Shown: positions 16,191 through 24,386, counted from the first letter of the stretch. The stretch: DNA of 64,000 nt from Nocardioides sp. YIM 152315 (GCF_029210375.1 NZ_JARGER010000043.1:434001-498000); one strand, 5' to 3'. Made by a program: numbers and translations. The notes: generated by a model not told the origin, from the sequence alone.

Positions 16191-17281
16191 CGGTCCCCCA
16201 GGAAGACGGAGTCGGCGAGCACGTCGTCGGCGGCCCGATCGAGGGCCTCGCGAGTGAGCGTTCCGGCCAGCAGCCATCCGCCCTCACCGGCCGCGCCGGT
16301 GAGCACCACCCCGAGCGGGCCCACCGAGACCGCGGTGCGCTCCGCCGACCGATCGACGCCGGCGGTCTGCGCCAGCTGCTCGCGCAGTGGGTCGGCCTCC
16401 CGGTCGCGGATCGGGATGGCGATCATCTCGGTCATGCCGCGGCCGTAGACGCCGACCGCCTGGTCGGACGAAGCCGCCCTTTCCAACCCCGCGACACGGT
16501 CAGGCGGGCGCACCGATGCGTACTGGTTGGCGGCGTCCGCGATGTCGAGCACGTCGTCGAAGCCGACCTCCACCCCCGGCGGCGGCTCGAAGGAGACCTC
16601 GTCGGTGCTGGGCCGAGCGGAGGAGAACTCCCGGAACTGGCTGGTGAACGCGGGCGAGTCCGCGCCGTCGGCGTGCACCTCGACACGCAGCGGTACGCCG
16701 GAGCCGGGATCGAGCCACACGTCGGCGTGGTCGATGCTCGACAGGTCGGACGGCGGCACCAGCCGCAACCCCGGCGCGCTCACACCGGCCGTCCGCTTCG
16801 CCGGGATCCGCTCGACGTCGTCGACATCCACCCCCCGGAGAAGCCGCGCGGCCAGCACCGGGGGCACGAGGTCGGCGGTGCGGGGCAGCCGGATCGCGGG
16901 GTCGCGGCTGAGCGTCGCGTCGAAGCGCTCATAGTCCCACCGCAGCGTGGTGTCGCCGCGGTGGATCAAGTCGGTCTCGCCCGCCAGCAGCAGCTGGGCG
17001 ACGCGCCAGTGCTGGCCGTCGTGCCACCAGGCCCGCATCGTGGTGCGCTCGCCGAACAACGCGCCCACGTCGCTGAACCCGTCCGTGTCGGGCAGCTGGA
17101 GAGCGCCCTCGGTCTCGATGTACCCGGACCACGAGTGGTCCTCGGCCCCGCGCACCTGCCTGAGCAGTTCGGCCGCGCCGACGTCGCTCTCGGCGGCCGG
17201 CAGCCGGTGCACGCCGGCGATCGCCGCCACCAGCAGCAGCGTGCCAGCGACGACGACGCTCCAGCGGCGCACTGCGGTCAC
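16187..17281 (-). CDS. LolA/RseB-like extracytoplasmic protein of the ABC operon
   Basis: 364 residues with an N-terminal signal or anchor (about 6-25, WSVVVAGTLLLVAAIAGV). The remainder is beta-rich and resembles the LolA/LppX/RseB lipid-binding fold found in uncharacterised actinobacterial proteins: HSWSGYIETEGALQLP, MRAWWHDGQHWRVAQLL, DYERFDATLSRDPAIRLPRTADLVPP, and DHADVWLDPGSGVPLRVEV. It is the first gene of the coupled operon with the ATPase and permease. A role in handing an envelope lipid or sensing envelope state is inference from fold and context. Confidence 0.6.
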   Translation of the reverse strand: MTAVRRWSVVVAGTLLLVAAIAGVHRLPAAESDVGAAELLRQVRGAEDHSWSGYIETEGALQLPDTDGFSDVGALFGERTTMRAWWHDGQHWRVAQLLLAGETDLIHRGDTTLRWDYERFDATLSRDPAIRLPRTADLVPPVLAARLLRGVDVDDVERIPAKRTAGVSAPGLRLVPPSDLSSIDHADVWLDPGSGVPLRVEVHADGADSPAFTSQFREFSSARPSTDEVSFEPPPGVEVGFDDVLDIADAANQYASVRPPDRVAGLERAASSDQAVGVYGRGMTEMIAIPIRDREADPLREQLAQTAGVDRSAERTAVSVGPLGVVLTGAAGEGGWLLAGTLTREALDRAADDVLADSVFLGDR

Positions 17282-17319
17282 TTCCCGACAGTACGTCGCA
17301 GGTCAGGCACGTCGAGGGT

Positions 17320-17919
17320 TCAGCCGGTGAGGGTTCTCTCATCTTCGCGGGCAGCCCACCAGGCGACGAGCAGCGCAGCCACCAGGGCGCCCGACGTGCC
17401 GAGGACCTGGTCGCCGAGCGTGTCGCGATAGGCGCCGTCGGCCTCCTTGCCGTGTCGGATGAACAGCCAGTACTCCCCCAGTTCCCATGCCAGCGCGAGG
17501 ATCGCCCCGGTGCCGGCGACCACGGGCACCAGCACCCATCGGGGCCGCACGTGAGGCTCCAGCAGCAGTGCCAGGCCCGCCCCGAGCAGGGCCCAGTGCG
17601 CGACGTGGCTGACGTCGTCCCACCAGCCGACCTCGCGGAAGAGGTCGAGCCAGTTGGCGGTGGTGTCGCTGAGGAAGGGCAGCATGAGCAGGGTGAACGC
17701 CACGCACGGCACGGTCGCGGTGCGGTCGCGCCGACCCGTGGTCAGCCACCAGACCGCAGGCGGCAGCAGCATCAGCGTCGGGTAGACCACCAACCTGACG
17801 CCCCACCCCTTGCCGGCGAACTGGTCGGCCGGCGCAACCGCCGCGACCACCAGCTCGACGACAGTGACCACGAGGACGAGCCCGGGCAGCACCACTCCGA
17901 CCCGCCGTACACGGCTCAT
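17320..17919 (-). CDS. Integral membrane protein, DUF2238/VanZ-like
   Basis: 199 residues with about five to six membrane helices. The stretch LFREVGWWDDVSHVAHWALLGAG and the later LAWELGEYWLFIRHGKEADG followed by DTLGDQVLGTSGALVAALL resemble YjdF/DUF2238-type membrane proteins, where a conserved Asp-His pair and a DTLGD-type motif recur. Function unknown. GGAGAG precedes the ATG too closely to be a normal ribosome binding site, so the start may be a few codons off. Confidence 0.6.
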   Translation of the reverse strand: MSRVRRVGVVLPGLVLVVTVVELVVAAVAPADQFAGKGWGVRLVVYPTLMLLPPAVWWLTTGRRDRTATVPCVAFTLLMLPFLSDTTANWLDLFREVGWWDDVSHVAHWALLGAGLALLLEPHVRPRWVLVPVVAGTGAILALAWELGEYWLFIRHGKEADGAYRDTLGDQVLGTSGALVAALLVAWWAAREDERTLTG

Positions 17920-18419
17920 CTCTCCATGATGCGACCTTGCCCTCGATCGCTCGGACACCAGGCCTGCGCCGACACGACAACGCCGCGAACTTCCGCGCGA
18001 ACTCGTCACAGACGGTCACCAACGATCGTTGTGAGCTGGCATCGGTCGTACAACCAGGGAGTAGGTTCCGCGGTTCGTAGGGACTCCGTTGGTCTTCCGC
18101 CTCGACTGCGGCTGATGACTCACGTCTCGGAGTCCATAGCCCCGGCGCCGGATCGCCGCGCCGTCGGTGCTGCCGCCGCGGTCGCGCGCTGCCTGGTCGA
18201 GGTCGGGTTGCCACGAAGATGGTGGCAAATCATGCCTGCGACATGCACGTCGTTGTGCGTCTGTCGTACCCGATGCGACCGGTTCATGCGGGGTGCTTCG
18301 GGAGAGATGAGCCACGCCCGGATGAGCCATCCGCAGGCCGGTGCCGCCGCGAACCCCTCGTGTCAGAAGGAAAGTCCCAACGGAGTCTCGACAGGGTTCC
18401 ACCGAAGGATGTGTCGCAG
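17920..18419. other. 500-bp gap between divergent genes
   Basis: No convincing gene is visible on either strand. It holds a perfect palindrome CAACGATCGTTG at 18020-18031, flanked by TCAC and TGTGA-like half sites, about 100 bp upstream of the membrane protein gene. The right end, next to the lipoprotein gene, carries GAAGGA as its ribosome binding site. The base use looks less GC-biased than in neighbouring genes. Confidence 0.5.
18020..18031. promoter_or_regulatory. Candidate operator CAACGATCGTTG
   Basis: A perfect 12-bp palindrome with partial outer symmetry (TCAC on one side, GTGA overlapping the other) in the long gap upstream of both the DUF2238-like gene and the lipoprotein gene. A regulator dimer site is plausible, but no regulator is encoded nearby. 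Confidence 0.3.
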
Positions 18420-19118
18420 ATGCGCACCACCCAGATGTCCAGGAAGTTCACCGCGAAGCGCGGTGTCGCCGCTCTCGCGCTGACTGCTCTCGTCGCCACC
18501 CCGCTGGCGGCGTGCAGCTCCGACAGCGACTCCGCGGGGTCCTCGGGCTCGCCGAGCAACGGCTCCTCACAGAGCGCGCCGGAGCCAGTCGCCGCGATCG
18601 AGGCGCTGACCGGACGGACCACCGAGATCGCGCTCGACGAGGGTTTCACCGATGCCCTGACCCAGCTCAAGCTCACGCCCGGCGTCGTCGGTGACGCCAA
18701 GCTCAACGGTGGTTCATTGGTCTTCCCCATCACCGGCGGCAACGTGACCGTCTTCAAGCCCGGCGAGGTCTCGCCGTACGTCATCGGTCAGATCCAGCAC
18801 GAGGGCTCCGGTCTGTCGCTGACCGCTGGGAAGACGAAGGTCGAGCTGACGAACTTCAACGTCGATCCCGGCGTGTCGCGCGTGTACGGCGACGTGAGCG
18901 TGAACGGCAAGACCGCTGCCACGAGCGCGTTCCTCTTTCAGCTCGACGGCCGCAGCCTCGAGCCGCTGAAGACCGAGGGAGGCACCGCCATCCTGCAGGG
19001 CACCAAGGTCGAGATCTCCGAGGTCGCCGCACCGCTGCTCAACGACACCTTCAAGACCGACGCGGTCAAGCCCGGCCTGCTGGTCGGTATCGCGAAGATC
19101 ACCGTCAACACCAAGTAG
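18420..19118 (+). CDS. Predicted lipoprotein of unknown function
   Basis: 232 residues. A basic N-terminus (RKFTAKR) is followed by a hydrophobic segment and the lipobox LAAC (Cys about residue 30), then a Ser/Gly/Asp-rich linker to about residue 58. The mature domain is beta-rich, with alternating patterns such as LNGGSLVFPITGGNVTVF and IGQIQHEGSGLSLTAGKTKVELTNF. This pattern somewhat recalls HtaA-type domains, but I do not see enough to assign it. ATG 18420 has GAAGGA upstream; a second Met five codons later is possible. It stands alone between divergent and unrelated neighbours. Confidence 0.75.
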   Translation: MRTTQMSRKFTAKRGVAALALTALVATPLAACSSDSDSAGSSGSPSNGSSQSAPEPVAAIEALTGRTTEIALDEGFTDALTQLKLTPGVVGDAKLNGGSLVFPITGGNVTVFKPGEVSPYVIGQIQHEGSGLSLTAGKTKVELTNFNVDPGVSRVYGDVSVNGKTAATSAFLFQLDGRSLEPLKTEGGTAILQGTKVEISEVAAPLLNDTFKTDAVKPGLLVGIAKITVNTK

Positions 19119-19264
19119 CCATCCCCGTGGGGCGACGCCCCGGGTGCCTGGTCTGGCCACCCGGGGCGTTCGGCTGTCCGGACGCATCAACCCGACCTGG
19201 TCGGGGTAACTCGTATATCACCCGCTCAAGTCGAACGGGACACGAGGAGACAGCGGGTGTCGCC

Positions 19265-19678
19265 ATGGAGTGGCTGAACAAGCTTGTCGGAGCAGAGCGC
19301 TTCCGTAGCTGCGGCGCCGGTTGCGGGACCCGGGTCCGGCTCGACCACACCAGCACGGCGCGCGACTCCGCCCCCGCGGGTCCATGGTTCTGCCACGACG
19401 CCGACTGTCGCGCCCGCCGAGACGAGTTGCCCACACCGACGGACGGTGAGTTCGCCGAGGCGCTGCACTCGGTCGCACACGAGGTCGTCGCGTCGGGGCT
19501 CGCGGACGGCCTCGACCTCGCATCCGGGCGTCGCACCCGGTACTTCACAGCTGCTGGCGACGACATCGTGCTCGACAACGCCCTCGTCCGACAGATCCGC
19601 AGCACTCTCCGCGACACCCCGCCTGCCTGTCCGCCGACGTGGGTCGCACGAGCGACGACACTGCAGGAAATCCCCTGA
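19265..19678 (+). CDS. Hypothetical protein with four-cysteine N-terminal knuckle
   Basis: 137 residues. Cys16 and Cys20 (SCGAGCG) and Cys43 and Cys48 (WFCHDADCRA) are spaced as in a zinc ribbon or treble-clef-like knuckle. The rest is acidic, with FAEALHSVAHEVV predicted helical. ATG 19265 follows GAGGAG at a long spacing (about 14 nt). No close family is recognised. It lies inside the segment bounded by the tRNA-Tyr copies and could be accessory cargo. Confidence 0.5.
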   Translation: MEWLNKLVGAERFRSCGAGCGTRVRLDHTSTARDSAPAGPWFCHDADCRARRDELPTPTDGEFAEALHSVAHEVVASGLADGLDLASGRRTRYFTAAGDDIVLDNALVRQIRSTLRDTPPACPPTWVARATTLQEIP

Positions 19679-19989
19679 CTCTCAGGCCAGGTCGACGTGC
19701 TTGTGACGGGCGGATCCTCGGCGACCGGTCGCCGCAGCAGATCCGCGCTGCCGCAGGGTCACTCGGCCCAGAATGACGTGCGTGTCGCTGAACCCGATCG
19801 GGGTAGCCAGTGACGGGATGGTCGTTGTCGGCGCTGGTGGACAGCCGTTTCGTCACTGGCTATCCCGTGCTGGCGTGTGCTGCACTCCGCGGCGAATCCC
19901 GTAAGACGCGAATCGCCGGTGGATGGGCTGTCACACGATCCAGGCTTGGCCGAGAACGCCGCACCGATGGTCCCGAAATGGCCCCGCGC
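19679..19989. other. 311-bp gap holding a long inverted repeat
   Basis: No gene is visible. The only clear structure is the inverted repeat listed at 19800-19866. The gap separates the Cys-bearing orphan (plus) from the convergent hepT gene (minus). Confidence 0.5.
19800..19866. repeat. Inverted repeat, 16-bp arms
   Basis: Left arm GGGGTAGCCAGTGACG (19800-19815) and right arm CGTCACTGGCTATCCC (19851-19866) are reverse complements at 15 of 16 positions and are separated by 35 bp. The spacing is long for a terminator, and the high identity suggests the ends of a small insertion or a recombination site. No transposase gene is between them. Confidence 0.65.
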
Positions 19990-20328
19990 CTACGAGGCCA
20001 GCAACCGGTCGAGCATCCGGGACAGTGGCGCGGCACGAGTGATCGCGACCTCCCAGACGAGCTCATCATCGATGACGGCGTAGCCGTGGACCAGGACATT
20101 GCGGAAGGCGACAACCCTCGGGAGATCGGGGATGCCGGCCGCGGTCTCGGGGTCCACGCGGCTGAGTCGGTTCAGCGCGTCCCCGACGATCTGGAACTGC
20201 CGCTCGACCGCGGAGCGCAACATCGGGTCGGACTGGTAGATCTCCCAACTGCGCCGGTCGACGAACTCCAGCACCAGGGCGAGCGCGCTGCGAGCGTCCC
20301 ACAGCAGCGCGCGGGCATCAGGATGCAT
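19990..20328 (-). CDS. hepT: HepT-like HEPN toxin ribonuclease
   Basis: 112-residue all-helical HEPN protein of the HepT (DUF86) family. The active-site motif R-x4-H-x-Y is intact (Arg76, His81, Tyr83 in RNVLVHGY); in the characterised MntA-HepT systems the Arg/His pair cleaves RNA and the Tyr is AMPylated by the antitoxin. The ATG at 20328 lies inside the end of mntA (11-base overlap), the usual order of nucleotidyltransferase first and HEPN second. It sits within the tRNA-Tyr-bounded segment, in keeping with its accessory nature. Confidence 0.88.
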   Translation of the reverse strand: MHPDARALLWDARSALALVLEFVDRRSWEIYQSDPMLRSAVERQFQIVGDALNRLSRVDPETAAGIPDLPRVVAFRNVLVHGYAVIDDELVWEVAITRAAPLSRMLDRLLAS

Positions 20329-20623
20329 ACAACTCCTGACCGGTCCGAGCCACCGAGTCGGCGAAGTACGGGTTGCGCAACGCCGCCGGGGCCACCAGAT
20401 CGACCGGACGTCCCAACAATGCCTCCAACGACTCCTTGAGGCCGAAGTAGGCATCGAATCGACTCTCGACGGAGTCGGCGAACTCGACCAGGAAGTCGAC
20501 GTCACTGGCGGTCTCGTCAAATGCTTCCGTCACGGCCGACCCGAACACCACCATGCGGCTGACGCCGAACCGGCGACACAGCTCACCGATCGCCTCACGA
20601 TCCAGCACCAACGGACCGGACAT
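20318..20623 (-). CDS. mntA: MntA-type minimal nucleotidyltransferase antitoxin
   Basis: 101 residues. The nucleotidyltransferase motif GS-x10-SDVD is clear: VVFGSA (Gly28, Ser29) and TASDVDFLVEF (Asp41, Asp43). Family members neutralise the partner HEPN toxin by transferring AMP to its active-site Tyr. AGGAG lies about eight bases before the ATG. It overlaps hepT by 11 bases, so the pair is co-translated. The region upstream carries short direct repeats TGAAGTG that could bind an autoregulator. Confidence 0.88.
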   Translation of the reverse strand: MSGPLVLDREAIGELCRRFGVSRMVVFGSAVTEAFDETASDVDFLVEFADSVESRFDAYFGLKESLEALLGRPVDLVAPAALRNPYFADSVARTGQELYAS

Positions 20624-20977
20624 TGCTTCGCTCCTTCACACCGACAGCGACGCTTGAAGTGACGTCTGAAGTGTCCCATGCGAGACGCCTGGAGGCGTGT
20701 CGGCAAGGCCGCGATGACGGCACACCCCCAGGGCGTCAACTCTTGGGTGGCGGGCTGGTCTTCTGTCGGCATGGCACACCCAACTCGCTGTGTACGCCCA
20801 GGTCAGACGTCTGAGCACCCTCGGGGCCACAGGACGTCGGGGCCACTTCGACACGTATTCGGCACAGCCAGACCCATGACAACGACCCCGGGCAGCGTAT
20901 TCGCGGGTCAGCTCTGCGCACAGAGATCAACAGGGCCCCTGACCCGCGTTTCCGCAGGTCAAGGGCCCTTCTTCGGG
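20624..20977. other. 354-bp gap between mntA and tRNA-Tyr
   Basis: No gene is visible. Just upstream of mntA two direct repeats TGAAGTG (12-bp period) stand near 20655-20673. A perfect palindrome TCAGACGTCTGA is at 20803-20814. The tRNA-Tyr terminator occupies 20933-20968. The first two are possible control sites for the toxin-antitoxin pair. Confidence 0.5.
20933..20968 (-). terminator. tRNA-Tyr terminator hairpin
   Basis: GGGCCC plus TGACC on the left pairs with GGTCA plus GGGCCC on the right, an 11-bp stem interrupted by single bulged bases. It lies ten bases beyond the encoded CCA end of the tRNA. A diverged copy with the same spacing occurs at 13544-13579. Confidence 0.75.
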
Positions 20978-21063
20978 TGGTGGCAGGTGCAGGATTCGAA
21001 CCTGCGTAGGCGTAAGCCGACGGATTTACAGTCCGCTCCCATTGGCCGCTCGGGCAACCTGCC
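20978..21063 (-). tRNA. tRNA-Tyr (anticodon GTA)
   Basis: Complete class II tRNA with encoded CCA (20978-20980). Acceptor stem GGCAGGT (21057-21063) pairs with ACCTGCC (20982-20988); discriminator A. The anticodon loop CTGTAAA gives GTA (21027-21029). The T-arm is GCAGG-TTCGAAT-CCTGC, and a long variable arm (CGGCTTACGCC) is present as expected for bacterial tRNA-Tyr. Its 3' end faces the toxin-antitoxin segment. Confidence 0.95.
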
Positions 21064-21175
21064 TCGGGGGCAACCGAGCGGGCCCGTTTGGCCCGCCGGC
21101 AGCAAGGCGAAACAATAGCGCAGGCACATCAGCGTCACGAAACCGGCGAACCCGCCGGCTCGAGAGGGAGAAGAC

Positions 21176-21667
21176 ATGGCCGACTCGTCGTTCGACATCG
21201 TCAGCAAGATCGATCGCCAGGAGGTCGACAACGCGCTCGGCCAGACCGCACGCGAGATCGCCACGCGGTTCGACTTCAAGGGCACCGGCGCGACGATCGA
21301 ATGGCAGGGTGAGCACGCCATCGAGATCTCGGCCTCGGCCGACGACCGGGCGAGCGCCGTCCTCGACGTCTTCAAGTCCAAGCTCGTCAAGCGCGACGTG
21401 AGCCTGAAGGTGCTCGACGCCTCGGAGCCGCGCCAGAGCGGCCAGCAGAGCAAGATCTCGATCGCGCTCAAGGAGGGCATCTCCTCCGAGGACGCCAAGA
21501 AGGTCTCGAAGCTGATCCGCGACGAGGGCCCCAAGGGCGTCAAGGCGCAGATCCAGGGCGACGAGCTGCGGGTGTCGTCGAAGAAGCGCGACGACCTGCA
21601 GGCCGTGATCGCGCTGGTCAAGGCGCAGGACTACGACTTCGCGGTGCAGTTCACCAACTACCGCTGA
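21176..21667 (+). CDS. yajQ: YajQ family nucleotide-binding protein
   Basis: 163 residues, the standard length, with the family opening SSFDIVSKIDRQEVDNAL, DFKGTGATIEW, ISIALKEGIS and the terminal DYDFAVQFTNYR. YajQ proteins have two ferredoxin-like halves; some bind cyclic di-GMP or nucleic acid. GGGAGAAG precedes the ATG. It is a single gene transcribed away from the tRNA and convergent with the sulfate transport operon, with 12 bp between stops. Confidence 0.93.
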   Translation: MADSSFDIVSKIDRQEVDNALGQTAREIATRFDFKGTGATIEWQGEHAIEISASADDRASAVLDVFKSKLVKRDVSLKVLDASEPRQSGQQSKISIALKEGISSEDAKKVSKLIRDEGPKGVKAQIQGDELRVSSKKRDDLQAVIALVKAQDYDFAVQFTNYR

Positions 21668-21679
21668 CGTCCGCCCGCG

Positions 21680-22660
21680 TCACCCCACGGCGGCCTCCAT
21701 CGGCGGCACGGTGGTGGCGCCCGAGGCCGGGGTCACCCAGACCCGGGCGCCGGGCTCGATGCCGAGCTGGCGGGCATGGGCCCGGGTGAGGACGACGAGG
21801 ACGTCCTCACCGTCGTCGGTGAGCACGTTGACGCGCACCTCGAACCCGACTCGCAGGACCCGCGCGACCGTGCCCTCGGCGGCACCGGCGAGCTGGGGGG
21901 TCGCCGAGATGTGCACGTCGTGGGGCCGGAGCAGTACGCCGCCGAGCGTGGTGACCTCGCCGAGGAAGCTCATCACGAAGTCGTTGGCGGGCTCGTCGTA
22001 CAGCTGGTCGGGCGTGCCGACCTGCTCGACCCGGCCGTCGTTGATCACCACGATCTCGTCGGCGACCTCCATCGCCTCCTCCTGGTCGTGGGTGACGAAG
22101 ACGGTGGTGACGTGCACCTCGTCGTGCAGCCGGCGCAGCCAGTCGCGCAGCTCCTTGCGGACCTTGGCGTCGAGCGCGCCGAACGGCTCGTCGAGCAGCA
22201 GCACCTTGGGCTCCACGGCGAGCGCCCGGGCCAGGGCCATGCGCTGCCGCTGGCCGCCGGAGAGCTGCGACGGCAGCCGGTGCGAGAACTGCGAGAGGTG
22301 CACCAGGCGCAGCAGCTCGTCGACCCGGGCGGCGATCTCCGCCTTCGGCTTCCTGCGGATCTCGAGGCCGAAGGCGACGTTCTTCGCGACGGTCATGTGC
22401 TTGAAGACGGCGTAGTGCTGGAAGACGAAGCCGACGTTGCGCTTCTGGGCCGGCAGCCTCGTCGCGTCCACCCCCTCGATCGTGACCCGTCCGGCGTCGG
22501 CGGCCTCGAGGCCGGCGATCACGCGCAGCAGCGTGGACTTGCCGCCACCGGAGGGCCCGAGGAGGGCCGTCAGCTGGCCGGTCGGCAGGGACACGGAGAC
22601 GTCGTCGAGCGCGACGAAGTCGCCGAACTTCTTGGTGATACCTGAGACGTCGATGCTCAT
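21680..22660 (-). CDS. cysA: Sulfate/thiosulfate ABC importer ATPase CysA
   Basis: 326 residues. Walker A is LGPSGGGKST, signature LSGGQRQRMALARAL, Walker B KVLLLDEPFGALD, switch VFVTHDQEEAMEVAD. The conserved CysA stretch RNVGFVFQHYAVFKHMTVA and the C-terminal regulatory TOBE-like domain (from about 240) are present. It is the last gene of the binding protein-cysT-cysW-cysA operon, 45 bp after cysW. It drives ATP-dependent sulfate uptake. Confidence 0.93.
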   Translation of the reverse strand: MSIDVSGITKKFGDFVALDDVSVSLPTGQLTALLGPSGGGKSTLLRVIAGLEAADAGRVTIEGVDATRLPAQKRNVGFVFQHYAVFKHMTVAKNVAFGLEIRRKPKAEIAARVDELLRLVHLSQFSHRLPSQLSGGQRQRMALARALAVEPKVLLLDEPFGALDAKVRKELRDWLRRLHDEVHVTTVFVTHDQEEAMEVADEIVVINDGRVEQVGTPDQLYDEPANDFVMSFLGEVTTLGGVLLRPHDVHISATPQLAGAAEGTVARVLRVGFEVRVNVLTDDGEDVLVVLTRAHARQLGIEPGARVWVTPASGATTVPPMEAAVG

Positions 22661-22705
22661 GGCTGATCAGTTCCTTGCTGTGCAGTGCACACGGGGGTCG
22701 GTGGG

Positions 22706-23512
22706 TCACTGGTGCTTGGGCCGCAGCAGGGCCACGACGACGAGACAGGCGATGCTGACCAGGATCAGCAGGAACGACGTGGCGTACGCCGTCCCCTGCT
22801 GGAAGTTCTGGTACTTCGCCTCGACCATGAGCGTCGCGGTCTGGGTGCTGCCGGTGACGTTGCCGGAGACGATCTTCACGGCCCCGAACTCGCCGAGGGA
22901 CCGGGCGAGGCTCAGCACCACGCCGTAGATCACGGCCCACTTGATGCTGGGCAGGGTGATCCGCCAGAAGGTCTGGCGGGCGTTCGCCCCCAGGCTGCGG
23001 GCGGCCTGCTCCTGGTCGTCGCCGACCTCGGTCAACGTCGGGACGACCTCGCGGATGACCAGCGGCAGGGCCACGAAGCAGGTGGCCATGACCATGCCCG
23101 GCGTGCTGAAGATGATCTGGAAGCCGTTGTCCTCCAGCGACGGGCCGAACCAGCCGTTGCGGCCGTTGTAGACGAGCAGCAGCGCGAGGCCGACCACGAC
23201 CGGCGACACCGAGAGCGGCAGGTCGATCAACGCCGAGAGCAGGCGCTTGCCGGGGAACTCGTAGCGGACGAGCAGGACCGAGATCGTCACGCCGAAGAGC
23301 GTGTTGATCACGACCGCCCAGCAGGCGACGACCAGCGTCAGCTCCAGCGCGTTGACGACGTTCGGGTCGTCGAAGGTCGCGAGGAGGTTGTCGAGACCGT
23401 CGGCGAACGTCTGGCGTACGACGAGCGCCACCGGCCAGGCGACCAGGAAGAAGACGTAGCCGGTCGCCGCCAGACGCAGCAACCAGCGAACTGGAGTGGA
23501 GACCTCAACCAC
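22706..23512 (-). CDS. cysW: Sulfate ABC importer permease CysW
   Basis: 268 residues with six membrane helices and the inner-membrane ABC permease (EAA) loop QAARSLGANARQTFWRITLP. LSLARSLGEFGAVKIVSGN and VEAKYQNFQQGTAYA are typical of CysW. It starts at GTG overlapping the end of cysT by eight bases. It forms the membrane channel with CysT. Confidence 0.92.
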   Translation of the reverse strand: MVEVSTPVRWLLRLAATGYVFFLVAWPVALVVRQTFADGLDNLLATFDDPNVVNALELTLVVACWAVVINTLFGVTISVLLVRYEFPGKRLLSALIDLPLSVSPVVVGLALLLVYNGRNGWFGPSLEDNGFQIIFSTPGMVMATCFVALPLVIREVVPTLTEVGDDQEQAARSLGANARQTFWRITLPSIKWAVIYGVVLSLARSLGEFGAVKIVSGNVTGSTQTATLMVEAKYQNFQQGTAYATSFLLILVSIACLVVVALLRPKHQ

Positions 23513-24386
23513 GACGCGACACCCGCCTCTGCACGATGTCGAGCACGACGATGACGAGCAGCGCCACCGCCAGCATGATGGTTGCGAGCGCGGCCGCGGA
23601 CGCCGTGCTGCCGTTCTCGATGAACGACAGGACGCGCACCGAGACCACCTCGGTCTGGAACGGCAGGTTGCCGCTCAGCAGCACCAGGGAGCCGTACTCC
23701 GAGATCGCGCGTGCGAACGACAGCGCCGCACCCGCGGCGATCGCCGGGGTCAGGCTGGGCAGCACGATGCGCCGGACGATCGTCGTCCGGCTCGCGCCCA
23801 GCGAGGCCGCGGCCTCCTCGACGTCCGCGTCGATCTCCTCCAGCACGGGCTGGACGGTCCGCACGACGAACGGGAGCGTCACGAACGCCAGCGCCAGGAA
23901 GACCGCCCGCTCCGTGTTGGCCCAGTGGACGCCGATCGGGCTCTCGGGGCCGTAGAGCGCGAGCAGCACCAGCCCGGCGACGATCGTGGGCAGCGCGAAC
24001 GGGACGTCGATGATGACGTCGAGGATCGCCTTGCCGGGGAAGCGGTCGCGGACCAGCACCCACGCGATCATCGTGCCCATCACGACGTTGACCGCGGTCA
24101 CGAGCAACGCCTGGCCGACGGTCAGCTTGATCGCCGCCCAGGTCTGCGGGTTCTGGAGCGTGTCGACGTACTGGCTCCAGCCGTTCTCGCTCGCGGTGGC
24201 GACGATCGCGGCCAGCGGGATCAGCACGAGGACGCTGAACCAGACCATGGTGATGCCCAGGCCCAGCGCAGCACCCCTGGTGAGCGTGTTCTTCGGAGTG
24301 GCACGGCGGGCGCGCCGCGGCCGGCGTCCCTCCTGGGACGCCGGCCCGGCCGCCTCGGTCGTGACCCCGGCGAGGGCTGAGGTCAC
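23505..24386 (-). CDS. cysT: Sulfate ABC importer permease CysT
   Basis: 293 residues. After a charged N-terminal extension (about 1-35) come six membrane segments with the EAA-like loop EEAAASLGASRTTIVRRIVLP and SFARAISEYGSLVLLSGNLPF, characteristic of CysT/CysU. It starts at GTG that overlaps the stop of the binding protein gene by four bases. Confidence 0.92.
   Translation of the reverse strand: MTSALAGVTTEAAGPASQEGRRPRRARRATPKNTLTRGAALGLGITMVWFSVLVLIPLAAIVATASENGWSQYVDTLQNPQTWAAIKLTVGQALLVTAVNVVMGTMIAWVLVRDRFPGKAILDVIIDVPFALPTIVAGLVLLALYGPESPIGVHWANTERAVFLALAFVTLPFVVRTVQPVLEEIDADVEEAAASLGASRTTIVRRIVLPSLTPAIAAGAALSFARAISEYGSLVLLSGNLPFQTEVVSVRVLSFIENGSTASAAALATIMLAVALLVIVVLDIVQRRVSRRG

Noticed and set aside
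18016..18402. Minus-strand open frame in the 500-bp gap
   Set aside because: No ribosome binding site, no domain, and Arg/Ser/Thr-rich composition with uneven codon use.
23500..23515. Another arm of the GGTGGTTGAGG repeat at the cysT-cysW junction
   Set aside because: Only about ten bases match and no partner arm is near; the sequence is needed for the cysW start and the cysT end.
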